Origin: JAYEID01 sp964581885
GTDB lineage: Bacteria; Patescibacteriota; WWE3; JAUXAW01; JAYEID01
Length of the DNA stretch: 11,530 nucleotides
Direction of reading: 5' to 3'
Assembly (NCBI GenBank): GCA_964581885.1
Contig: CAZOPS010000022.1
Location: 1 to 11,530 of the forward strand
Shown piece by piece: positions 5,802-11,530 of this stretch; the stretch's first letter is position 1; every line of letters begins with the position of its first letter. Under the pieces are notes generated by a model that did not search any database, had not been told where the DNA came from, and saw only the letters and a list, made by a program, of their open reading frames with translations. The position numbers were made by a program, and so were the translations under genes.

Positions 5802-6356
5802 TTAGGTTGGTTTATTATATTTGTAGGCTTTAGGGGTGAGATTAATACTCAGCCCAAAGTCTAAGGATCCACTAGCATTTATTTGTGCTTGTTCTAAGGC
5901 TACAGTTTTTAATTCTTCTGATGTAGCAAGCATAGTAAGAAAATGAGCGAAGTTTCGTGGGGTGGAGGAAGATCCCTTTATTTGAAGTGTTTCTTCGTCT
6001 GCAGAAATTCCTGTAAATGTAACTTCAGGAGGAATTTTTTCTGTAAGGTTTTCTAGTATTCTGGAGTAGTAGTTCTTGTTTTGATGAATTTCCTTTATGG
6101 CGCTTAATTGGTCTTGAGTTTTTTTAAATTCGTTTTCAAGATTTTGGGTGGTACGTATTATTGTTTTCTTTGTTTTGATTTCTTCAGTTAGATTAATAAT
6201 TTGACGATCAAGGAGGAACCGAGCAAAAAAGGCACTTAGAACAGCTATCTGGGTGGTAATTATGACTAAGCGGCCCGCAGTTGTGGACCAGTAAATAAAC
6301 TTGTTCCAAAAGGGGCTTTCTTCGAGAGTTTGACTAGGGGCTAGGTTGATGCTCAT
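5802..6356 (-). CDS. pilN: PilN-like type IV pilus assembly protein (184 aa)
   Basis: Inner-membrane partner of PilO in the type IV pilus alignment complex. The first residues, SINLAP, match the family N-terminal INLLP motif that contacts PilM in the cytoplasm. One membrane segment spans about 29-48 and is followed by a coiled coil (49-95). The C-terminal domain has the typical LTEKIPPEVTFTGI (104-117) and LQIKGSSSTPRNFAHFLTML pattern (125-144). The normal partner gene pilM is not upstream: rpsT is, 35 nt away in the same direction. No Shine-Dalgarno is seen before the ATG. Confidence 0.82.
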   Translation of the reverse strand: MSINLAPSQTLEESPFWNKFIYWSTTAGRLVIITTQIAVLSAFFARFLLDRQIINLTEEIKTKKTIIRTTQNLENEFKKTQDQLSAIKEIHQNKNYYSRILENLTEKIPPEVTFTGISADEETLQIKGSSSTPRNFAHFLTMLATSEELKTVALEQAQINASGSLDFGLSINLTPKAYKYNKPT

Positions 6357-6391
6357 AGGACAGGTTTTTGTACATTGGTTAAGAGACAGAG

Positions 6392-6664
6392 TTACGCTTC
6401 TTCGGCCCTATTTAGTTTTCTACTCCATCTTGATTTGAGCCGAGAGGCTTTGTTCTTGTGAATTACACCCTTAGCTGCAGCTTTGTCTAAGGTCTTTTGG
6501 GCGTCTGTTAGCAACTCTTCTTTTGATTCTTCTACTTCTTTTCCTGTGCTTATTCTTCTAACCTTCTTTGCCAGCAGCTCTATTTTATCTTTCCACCTCT
6601 TGTTTATTTTTGTCCGCCGTTTAGTCTGGCGTTCCCTTTTTTTGCTTGATTTAAGATGAGCCAT
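6392..6664 (-). CDS. rpsT: 30S ribosomal protein S20 (90 aa)
   Basis: Primary 16S rRNA-binding protein of the small subunit. The sequence is strongly basic and helical, with the family features AHLKSSKKRERQTKRRTKIN at the start and TLDKAAAKGVIHKNKASRLKSR in two halves (58-79) near the end. The length is standard. A strong ribosome-binding site AAGGGAGG (6677-6670 on the - strand) stands 5 nt before the ATG, in contrast to the neighbouring genes that lack one. A TATAAT hexamer lies at 6732-6727 on the - strand but has no good -35 and sits in A+T-rich repeat sequence. pilN and pilO follow in the same direction. Confidence 0.95.
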   Translation of the reverse strand: MAHLKSSKKRERQTKRRTKINKRWKDKIELLAKKVRRISTGKEVEESKEELLTDAQKTLDKAAAKGVIHKNKASRLKSRWSRKLNRAEEA

Positions 6665-6683
6665 ATGAGCCTCCCTTCAGTCG

Positions 6684-6780
6684 GCAAATTACAAAATCCA
6701 AATACCAAATAAATCCCAAATTAAAGATTATAAATAACAAACGTCTGGAACTTGGTATTTGAGATTTGGTGCTTAGAGCA
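6684..6780. repeat. CAAAT-type repeat block with inverted halves between rpsT and murJ
   Basis: The left half (6684-6743) is made of CAAATTACAAAATCC, AAATACCAAAT and AAATCCCAAA units. The right half (6750-6775) carries the complementary orientation (TTGGTATTTGAGATTTGG). CAAATACCAA (6699-6708) and TTGGTATTTG (6752-6761) are perfect 10-bp inverted copies. The block fills most of the 166-nt divergent intergenic region. Confidence 0.7.
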
Positions 6781-6790
6781 TATCATCTTC

Positions 6791-6820
6791 TTGCTCCTTT
6801 ACGCAATAGGATGCTAGCAT
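6791..6820 (+). promoter_or_regulatory. Predicted extended -10 promoter for murJ
   Basis: TGCTAGCAT (TGn plus TAGCAT at 6815-6820) lies 10 nt before the GTG at 6831. TTGCTC (6791-6796) could be a weak -35 at 18 nt. The position predicts a leader of only a few nucleotides. A short AAGG at 6821-6824 may help ribosome binding if the transcript starts earlier. Confidence 0.4.
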
Positions 6821-6830
6821 AAGGCTTGCT

Positions 6831-8507
6831 GTGATTGCTCAATTTTTTGAGAATGGAAAAAAGCTACTAACTCGGCGAGAAACAGGTATCCTCTCTGCAG
6901 CCTTCTTTATTATGATTACTGTATTTGCTTCCCGCTTTTTGGGGTTGGTTCGGGACCGCCTCTTGACCGGTTTTTTTGGTGCTGGTGCTGAGTTAGGAGT
7001 TTTTTGGGCGGCAGTGGAGATTCCAGATACCATTTTTTACGTTTTAGGTTCTGCAGTTTTCTCGTCTTCCTTTATACCTATCTTTACGGATTATTTGTCT
7101 TTGGAAGAGGCTGATTTTGATGACATAGAATTTAGAGATGGCGAAGCTTGCTTCGACGATGCTTGGCAAATGGGTGGCGCAGTTCTAAGACTGGCCCTCT
7201 TAGTTTTTTTTGTTTTAGGAGGGTTGATCTTTATTTTTTCTAAGCCTATATCAAGGATGGTTGCGCCCGGTTTTAGTTCTGCAGAAATTACTTTGATGAG
7301 TGGTTTGGTGCGAGTGATGACGCTAGCTCAGTTTTTCTTTGTGTTGAGTTATTTTTTGACTAGTGTTCTTCAATCCTTTCAAAGGTTTTCTCTGCCAGCA
7401 TTGGCATCTTTCCTTTATAATTTGGGAGTTGTTTTTGGGATACTTGTGCTAACACCCCGTTATGGTATTTGGGGCCCTGCCTGGGGTATGGTATTGGGTT
7501 CTGTTCTCCACTTTGTGGTGCAAGTTCCTTTGGCAATATCATTTGGATTTAGTTTTAGAGGTTTGTGGGGAAAACTTATGCATCCGGGAGTGAAGCGGGT
7601 TTTGAAAATAACAATTCCCAGAGTAATAGCTCTGTTAGGAGATAAGCTAAGTCTAATTGTTCAAGTAAGTTTGGCGTCACTTATTCCCACTTTAGATAGT
7701 GTATCTAATGTTGCAGTTCTTACTTTTGCTCGGCACTTAGAGCTCCTGCCTATTGGTCTCTTTGGAGTTAGTTTTTCTCAGGCAACTCTTCCTTCTCTTT
7801 CTCGCAATCGCAGTGCAGGTAAAATAGATGAATTCAAAGATGTTTTTATATCGTCTCTCCGTAAAACTTTTTTCTTAGTTTCACCGGCAGCTATTATTTT
7901 GTTAGTTCTAAGAATTCCTGCTGTTAGATTAGCGTTTGGTGCAAAGCGCTTTTCTTGGAAAGCTACTGTCCTTACTGGTTATGCAGTAGCTTTCTTTTCT
8001 TTGGGAGTTGTTTTTTATTCTGCCCTTCATCTTTTAAAGCGCGCTTTCTACGCTTTGGAAGAGGCAAAAATTCCTGTATATACTAGTTTATTCTTTACCG
8101 CGTTTGGTATAATTTTGGCCTGGGTTCTAACCCGTAAGTTTGGTTTTGGAGTTTGGGCGATTCCTTTAGCTTTGTCCGTAAGCGGGGCTTTACAAGCAGG
8201 ACTTTTGTTTCTTTTATTAGAACGAAGACTGGGAATGTTTGATCGGGAAGCATTACTTGTTCCCATAATTAAGATTGGTTGGGCAACGCTCTTTTCTGGA
8301 ATTGCTTTGTATTTGCCCATGCGCTATCTGGATAAGTTAATCTTTGATACTACTAGGGTTTTAGGGTTACTCCTACTGACCGGTATAGCCAGCTTTTTTG
8401 GGGGGTGTGTATATCTAGGTTTAACTTGGCTAATGGATGTAAAAGAGACGAAACTTTTTTTGGAATACATTCTTTCTCGTTTACGTGCTTTAGGCATACC
8501 TCTTTAA
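6831..8507 (+). CDS. murJ: Lipid II flippase MurJ (MviN family, 558 aa)
   Basis: Polytopic membrane protein that moves the peptidoglycan precursor lipid II across the cytoplasmic membrane. The first helix block, FASRFLGLVRDRLLTGFFGA (32-51), and the following EIPDTIFYVLGSAVFSSSFI (63-82) match the MurJ signature, including the Arg of the R-D pair. Many further hydrophobic helices follow, consistent with the 13-14 membrane segments of the family. An acidic stretch at residues 91-112 (EEADFDDIEFRDGEACFDDA) lengthens the loop after the second helix. Starting at GTG gives a sensible cytoplasmic basic N-terminus. lepA follows after 46 nt with its own -10-like element. Its presence suggests that the cell makes, or at least handles, peptidoglycan precursors. 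Confidence 0.92.
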   Translation: MIAQFFENGKKLLTRRETGILSAAFFIMITVFASRFLGLVRDRLLTGFFGAGAELGVFWAAVEIPDTIFYVLGSAVFSSSFIPIFTDYLSLEEADFDDIEFRDGEACFDDAWQMGGAVLRLALLVFFVLGGLIFIFSKPISRMVAPGFSSAEITLMSGLVRVMTLAQFFFVLSYFLTSVLQSFQRFSLPALASFLYNLGVVFGILVLTPRYGIWGPAWGMVLGSVLHFVVQVPLAISFGFSFRGLWGKLMHPGVKRVLKITIPRVIALLGDKLSLIVQVSLASLIPTLDSVSNVAVLTFARHLELLPIGLFGVSFSQATLPSLSRNRSAGKIDEFKDVFISSLRKTFFLVSPAAIILLVLRIPAVRLAFGAKRFSWKATVLTGYAVAFFSLGVVFYSALHLLKRAFYALEEAKIPVYTSLFFTAFGIILAWVLTRKFGFGVWAIPLALSVSGALQAGLLFLLLERRLGMFDREALLVPIIKIGWATLFSGIALYLPMRYLDKLIFDTTRVLGLLLLTGIASFFGGCVYLGLTWLMDVKETKLFLEYILSRLRALGIPL

Positions 8508-8535
8508 ATTTTTCTCAGCTTTAAATCCCTCAGTA

Positions 8536-8544
8536 TGTTAATAT
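8536..8544 (+). promoter_or_regulatory. Extended -10 element for lepA
   Basis: TGTTAATAT (TGn plus TAATAT at 8539-8544) lies 9 nt before the ATG at 8554, predicting a near-leaderless mRNA. No convincing -35 is present, and there is no Shine-Dalgarno beyond a poor AGG at 8549-8551. Confidence 0.45.
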
Positions 8545-8553
8545 TTTCAGGTA

Positions 8554-10452
8554 ATGACGAAGGTGACTCAAGCCAAAATTAGAAATTTTGCAGTTATTGC
8601 ACATATTGATCACGGTAAATCTACCTTGGCCGATAGGATCTTGGAAGTTACGGGAACTATGGAACCTCGGAAAATGAGAAAACAGGTTTTAGATGGGATG
8701 GAATTAGAGCGAGAGAAGGGAATAACAATTAAGCTGAAAGCCGTTAGGATGACCTATCAGCTTTCAGCAAATTCCAAGTTTCAAATTTCAAATAACAAAT
8801 TAGAAGAGAAGACAGACGACCCAAAAGGCAATTCGAGTCACGAGTTACGGGTTACGGATCACGATTCTTATATTTTAAACCTAATTGACACTCCTGGACA
8901 TGTGGATTTTTCTTATGAAGTATCTCGTTCTCTAGCTGCTTGTGAGGGTGCTCTTCTTTTAGTAGACGCTTCGCAAGGTATCCAAGCCCAAACAGTTTCC
9001 AATGCTTACAAAGCTCAGGATCTGGGGTTAAAACTTATTCCCGTGGTTAACAAGATTGATTTGGAGTACGCAGATCCGGAAGGTACAGCACAGGAAATGT
9101 GTGACCATTTTGGGTTTTTAGAGGACGAAATTGTTTTTACTTCTGGAAAAGAGGGAATTGGTGTTCGTGAGGTTTTGGAGGCTGTAGAAGAAAGAGTTCC
9201 CCCGCCTTCAGGGGCGTCGGAAGCGCCATTAAGAGCTTTGGTCTTTGATTCTTTTTATGATGAACATCAAGGTGTGGTTGCTCTTGTTAAGATAGTGGAT
9301 GGCCGGTTGCTCAGTGATGGTTATGAAGGCAAAGTACGCCTTAGATTTCTGGGCTCTGAGGCAATTTGTGAGCCGTTAAGTGTTGGCTATTTTGTTCCTG
9401 AAATGGAATCGACTGCGTGCTTGCAAACTGGAGAAGTCGGCTATATTGCTACAGGTCTAAAAGACATTTCTAAGGTCCGGGTGGGTGATACTATTACTCT
9501 GTCTAAAAGTAAGGGTGCGAAGCCATTACCTGGGTATAGGGAGCCGCGACCCGTTGTCTTTGCTGGTTTATACCCTACCCAAAAGGGTATATTTTTGGAG
9601 CTTCGTGATGCTTTGGGTAAACTTAAATTAAATGATGCTGCGTTGGAATACAAACCCGCGTCTTCTTTAGCTTTAGGACGTGGTTTTGAAGTAGGCCTTT
9701 TGGGTTTGTTGCACTTAGATATTGTGAAAGAGCGCTTGGAACGGGAATATGACCTTGATCTTATAATTACTGCTCCCACTGTAGAATATAAGGTACGGGT
9801 CGAGGATGAAGAGCTTAAGATAAAAAGCCCTTCAAAACTTCCCAGTAGTTATGATCAAATTTTGGAGCCTTGGGTGAGGGCAGAAGTAATAACACCTTAT
9901 GAGTACATTGGGGATGTAATGAAACTTATTGATGAAGCGAGAGGAGAGTTTGAGGACCAAAAGCATGTTGGGGAAAAGAGAGTGAAATTGATTGCTAACA
10001 TTCCGCTTTCCGAGATTATTTCCCAATTTTATGATGCGTTAAAATCAGCTTCTTCTGGCTTTGCATCTTTGGAGTGGACTTTTGATGGTTTTCAACCGGT
10101 AGATGCTGGCAAACTAGAAATTTTGGTAAATAAAGAAGTGGTAGAGCCTTTCTCTCGCATTGTTATTGCTGACAAAGCTTATGAAGTGGGACGAAGAGTA
10201 GTAAAAAAACTGAAAGAGGTGCTCCCTCGTGAGCAATTTTCTGTACCTTTACAAGCTGCTTTTAAAGGGCGGGTTATTGCTCGCGAGGATATCCCTGCTA
10301 TGCGAAAAGATGTTACAGCTAAGCTTTACGGTGGGGATCAAACTCGGAAAGATAAACTTTTAAAACAGCAAAAGAAGGGCAAAGAAAATCTTGCCCAAAT
10401 TGGTTCTGTTTCTGTTCCTAAGGATGCCTTCCGTAAAATCTTGGAAATTTAG
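8554..10452 (+). CDS. lepA: Elongation factor 4 (LepA), 632 aa with an extra loop in the GTPase domain
   Basis: Ribosome-binding GTPase (EF4), thought to act on stalled or mistranslocated ribosomes and in 30S biogenesis. GTPase motifs: AHIDHGKST (16-24, P-loop), REKGITIK (53-60, switch I), IDTPGHVDF (111-119, switch II), NKID (166-169) and TSGK (196-199). Later EF4 landmarks include FAGLYP, LGLLHLDIVKERLERE and the C-terminal KLYGGDQTRKDKLLKQQKKG (584-603), which is specific to LepA. At 632 aa it is about 30 longer than the usual ~600. The excess is at residues about 70-104, between KAVRMTYQ and YILNLIDTPGH, where other LepA proteins have a short turn. That insert is built from two interspersed repeats (8768-8801 and 8836-8864). 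Confidence 0.96.
   Translation: MTKVTQAKIRNFAVIAHIDHGKSTLADRILEVTGTMEPRKMRKQVLDGMELEREKGITIKLKAVRMTYQLSANSKFQISNNKLEEKTDDPKGNSSHELRVTDHDSYILNLIDTPGHVDFSYEVSRSLAACEGALLLVDASQGIQAQTVSNAYKAQDLGLKLIPVVNKIDLEYADPEGTAQEMCDHFGFLEDEIVFTSGKEGIGVREVLEAVEERVPPPSGASEAPLRALVFDSFYDEHQGVVALVKIVDGRLLSDGYEGKVRLRFLGSEAICEPLSVGYFVPEMESTACLQTGEVGYIATGLKDISKVRVGDTITLSKSKGAKPLPGYREPRPVVFAGLYPTQKGIFLELRDALGKLKLNDAALEYKPASSLALGRGFEVGLLGLLHLDIVKERLEREYDLDLIITAPTVEYKVRVEDEELKIKSPSKLPSSYDQILEPWVRAEVITPYEYIGDVMKLIDEARGEFEDQKHVGEKRVKLIANIPLSEIISQFYDALKSASSGFASLEWTFDGFQPVDAGKLEILVNKEVVEPFSRIVIADKAYEVGRRVVKKLKEVLPREQFSVPLQAAFKGRVIAREDIPAMRKDVTAKLYGGDQTRKDKLLKQQKKGKENLAQIGSVSVPKDAFRKILEI
8768..8801 (+). repeat. A+C-rich interspersed repeat, in frame inside lepA
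   Basis: AAATTCCAAGTTTC/AAATTTCAAATAACAAAT is read as ANSKFQISNNKL (residues 72-83). The peptide is nearly the same as the one in recJ copy 2 (NTKYQISNNK), so sequence and frame are both shared. Confidence 0.8.
8836..8864 (+). repeat. TCACGAGTTACGG-type repeat inside the same lepA insert
   Basis: Imperfect tandem units around GAGTTACGG and GTTACGG, flanked by TCACG and ATCACG, are read as SHELRVTDHD (residues 95-104). It is a different repeat type from the adjacent CAAAT-type one, so the lepA loop seems to have been extended twice. Confidence 0.55.
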
Positions 10453-10459
10453 TGAAACT

Positions 10460-10481
10460 CAGAAAAATTCTAATTTTTCTG
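10460..10481 (+). terminator. A+T hairpin with T run after lepA
   Basis: CAGAAAAATT (10460-10469) and AATTTTTCTG (10472-10481) are perfect inverted copies with a 2-nt centre, 7 nt after the lepA stop. The T run lies inside the right arm. A weak terminator is plausible; the low GC and tiny loop make it uncertain. Confidence 0.35.
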
Positions 10482-10493
10482 CAAGTTGAACTA

Positions 10494-10519
10494 ATCCTGC
10501 ACCCTACGTGGTGCAGGAT
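10494..10519. repeat. Perfect 10-bp hairpin between lepA and hrcA
   Basis: ATCCTGCACC (10494-10503) pairs with GGTGCAGGAT (10510-10519) around a 6-nt loop. No T tract follows, so it is not a standard terminator. The GGATCCG at its end can alternatively pair with the CGGTCC shortly downstream. Confidence 0.55.
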
Positions 10520-10545
10520 CCGTATGCGGTCCGTGGTAAATCTTC

Positions 10546-10574
10546 TTGACTTCTATTATCACTCTTACTAAAAT
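10546..10574 (+). promoter_or_regulatory. Sigma70-type promoter for hrcA
   Basis: TTGACT (10546-10551) and TAAAAT (10569-10574) are separated by exactly 17 nt. The -10 lies inside the CIRCE-like operator. The transcript would start near 10581, giving a leader of about 150 nt before the hrcA ATG. Confidence 0.7.
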
Positions 10575-10582
10575 AGTGCTAG
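10556..10582 (+). promoter_or_regulatory. CIRCE-like operator (HrcA binding site)
   Basis: The left half TTATCACTC (10556-10564) matches the CIRCE half TTAGCACTC at 8 of 9 positions. After exactly 9 nt, the right half TAGTGCTAG (10574-10582) matches GAGTGCTAA at 7 of 9. The site overlaps the -10 of the promoter just upstream of hrcA, the place where HrcA is known to repress its own operon in many bacteria. Spacing, location and gene agree. Confidence 0.75.
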
Positions 10583-10593
10583 AAGAAGAAAAA

Positions 10594-10685
10594 TTCTAAA
10601 TTCGAATTTCCCCGGCCTCGCCGAGGCGGCGAGCCGAGGGCGGGCGAAGCTCCAAATAGGGGAAATGCGAAGTACGGAATTAGAA
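10594..10685. repeat. Nested hairpin element in the hrcA leader
   Basis: The outer arms are TTCTAAATTC (10594-10603) and GAATTAGAA (10677-10685), one base short of perfect. Next come ATTTCCCC (10606-10613) and GGGGAAAT (10659-10666), a perfect 8-bp pair. The GC-rich core has CTCGCCG (10617-10623) pairing with CGGCGAG (10627-10633). The GC-rich centre contrasts with the AT-rich surroundings. It looks like a small mobile or REP-like palindromic element lying between the CIRCE promoter and the start codon. Confidence 0.55.
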
Positions 10686-10730
10686 GTTCTAATTTAATTT
10701 ATAATTTAAAATTGGAAATTTAAAATTTAC
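10686..10730. repeat. AATTTAAAATTGG-type A+T repeat directly before hrcA
   Basis: The region consists of TTTAATTTATAATTTAAAATTGG-like units, broadly the complement-like version of the CAAAT-type repeats. It includes a TAAAAT hexamer (10721-10726) 8 nt before the hrcA ATG, which could act as a second, leaderless promoter; no -35 is seen and such hexamers arise easily by chance here. Confidence 0.45.
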
Positions 10731-10734
10731 TACC

Positions 10735-11466
10735 ATGGCTGTTTCTGATCTTACAGAAAGACAACAAAAACTTCTCAGTGCTGTAATTCGAGAATATGTT
10801 AAGGAAGCCGAGCCTGTAGGTTCCAAGACATTGGTTGATCGGTACGATTTAGATGTTTCTCCAGCAACAGTTAGGAACGAAATGGTGCGGTTGATTGAGG
10901 AGGGTCTTTTGGAAAAGCCACACGCCTCGGCAGGGCGGGTACCCACTACCATGGGCTATCGTTTGTATATAAGCGAGCTCTTGGAGGAAGAAGACCTTCC
11001 AGTTATTGAGGAAGTCTCGCTTAAACAGCGGCTGTGGCCGCAGCGCTTTAGGAAACATTCCCTTTTTCAGGAGGCAGCTCGTGCTCTTGCTGACAGTTCT
11101 AAGTTGCTGTCTATGATCAAGATGGGTGATTCGTTTTACCACGCTGGTGCTGTTAACGTTCTTGATCACCCCGAGTTTTTTGATATTGATGTTACTCGGA
11201 CTGTTTTACATCTCTTAGATAAAAAAGAGCTAGTTTCGGAGCTTTTTTCAAAAGTTGTGGCAGATCAGGGTGTAAACACCTTAATTGGTACAGAGTTGGA
11301 TCTTGATAGTTTGCAATCTTGCGGAGTTGTTTTTTCTCATTTTCAAACTGGTGGTGAGCAAGGAATAGTAGGTGTTCTGGGGCCAAATAGAATGCAGTAT
11401 TCTAAAGTATTTCCCCGTGTGCGGTATATGAGCACACTTCTCGAGGAGCTTGGAGGTAGTTGGTAA
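10735..11466 (+). CDS. hrcA: Heat-inducible transcription repressor HrcA, short form (243 aa)
   Basis: Repressor of class I heat-shock genes that binds CIRCE. The winged-helix N-terminus is clear: LTERQQKLLSAVIREYV (6-22), EPVGSKTL (26-33), VSPATVRNEM (41-50) and the wing LEKPHASAGRVPTTMGYRLY (59-78). The C-terminal part keeps the GAF-like ending GIVGVLGPNRMQYSKVFP (about 213-230). At 243 aa it is about 100 shorter than typical HrcA (about 340); the middle, which normally holds the insertion/dimerization region, is reduced. The frame is intact, so this looks like a compact form rather than a broken gene. ATG 10735 is chosen from the conserved N-terminus; no Shine-Dalgarno is visible. A CIRCE-like operator lies about 155 nt upstream. 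No grpE/dnaK/dnaJ follows within the 64 nt remaining. Confidence 0.93.
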   Translation: MAVSDLTERQQKLLSAVIREYVKEAEPVGSKTLVDRYDLDVSPATVRNEMVRLIEEGLLEKPHASAGRVPTTMGYRLYISELLEEEDLPVIEEVSLKQRLWPQRFRKHSLFQEAARALADSSKLLSMIKMGDSFYHAGAVNVLDHPEFFDIDVTRTVLHLLDKKELVSELFSKVVADQGVNTLIGTELDLDSLQSCGVVFSHFQTGGEQGIVGVLGPNRMQYSKVFPRVRYMSTLLEELGGSW

Positions 11467-11467
11467 G

Positions 11468-11481
11468 CCGCTCAGAAGCGG
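11468..11481. other. Small hairpin after hrcA
   Basis: CCGCT (11468-11472) pairs with AGCGG (11477-11481) around a CAGA loop, 2 nt after the hrcA stop. No T tract follows; repeat sequence begins immediately. It may mark the edge of the repeat, as the hairpin at 3592-3611 does for the recJ copy. Confidence 0.4.
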
Positions 11482-11530
11482 AAATTACAAATTCAAAAAT
11501 CCAAATATCAAATAAATTCCAAATTTCAAA
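11482..11530. repeat. CAAAT-type repeat block running off the right window edge
   Basis: AAATTACAAATTC, AAAAATCCAAATATC, AAATAAATTCC and AAATTTCAAA units closely resemble the left half of the block at 6684-6720 (same order: AAATTAC, ATCCAAATA, CAAATAAAT). The repeat continues beyond the window. Confidence 0.7.

Noticed and set aside
6684..6780. CRISPR array
   Set aside because: The CAAAT-type units are short, variable and without unique spacers of constant length, and no cas genes are present.
9441..9779. Open frame of 112 codons on the - strand inside lepA
   Set aside because: Antisense shadow of conserved LepA sequence, basic and without a start signal or recognisable domain.
10735..11466. 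hrcA as a truncated pseudogene
   Set aside because: Both the DNA-binding N-terminus and the GPNRM-type C-terminal motif are present in one intact frame, so the shortness is internal and fits a compact version.

Overview
The window looks like chromosome from a small-genome bacterium of the Candidate Phyla Radiation (Patescibacteria), possibly the Microgenomates side. This is an inference from the low-GC coding sequence, the tight gene packing, a shortened HrcA, a pilN/pilO pair followed by a small one-TM protein, and many A+C-rich short interspersed repeats. The standard genetic code fits: TGA is used as a stop.

Layout, left to right. (1) 68-2548, + strand: a small AbrB/MazE-type DNA-binding protein, secD and secF, in one apparent operon. 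(2) 2549-2740: a repeat scrap, then a long nested hairpin with a T tract that probably ends the operon. (3) 2741-3082, - strand: an unrecognised exported or membrane-anchored protein. Its gene is much richer in GC than its neighbours, is packed with perfect hairpins, and has a near-consensus promoter. (4) 3203-4972, + strand: recJ. (5) 4969-6664, - strand: rpsT (S20), pilN-like, pilO-like and a 79-aa one-TM protein. The last of these meets recJ tail to tail with overlapping stop codons. (6) 6665-6830: a repeat-filled divergent region. (7) 6831-11466, + strand: murJ, lepA and hrcA. (8) 11467-11530: a small hairpin and another repeat.

The contents are mostly housekeeping: Sec-dependent export driven by SecDF, DNA repair (RecJ), lipid II flipping (MurJ), translation (S20, LepA/EF4), heat-shock control (HrcA) and type IV pilus assembly (PilN/PilO). 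No grpE, dnaK or dnaJ follows hrcA within the window.

Three patterns stand out. First, short A+C-rich repeats occur between genes and also inside secF, recJ (twice) and lepA. In all four genes they are read in the same frame and give a K-[F/Y/L]-Q-I-x-N-type peptide at places where I recall other members having short loops. Second, several genes (abrB-like, recJ, murJ, lepA) have a -10 hexamer only 6-10 nt before the start codon, as expected for leaderless mRNAs, while rpsT and the GC-rich gene have clear Shine-Dalgarno sequences. Third, a CIRCE operator overlaps the -10 of a strong promoter upstream of hrcA, so HrcA probably controls its own gene; a nested hairpin repeat separates that promoter from the start codon.
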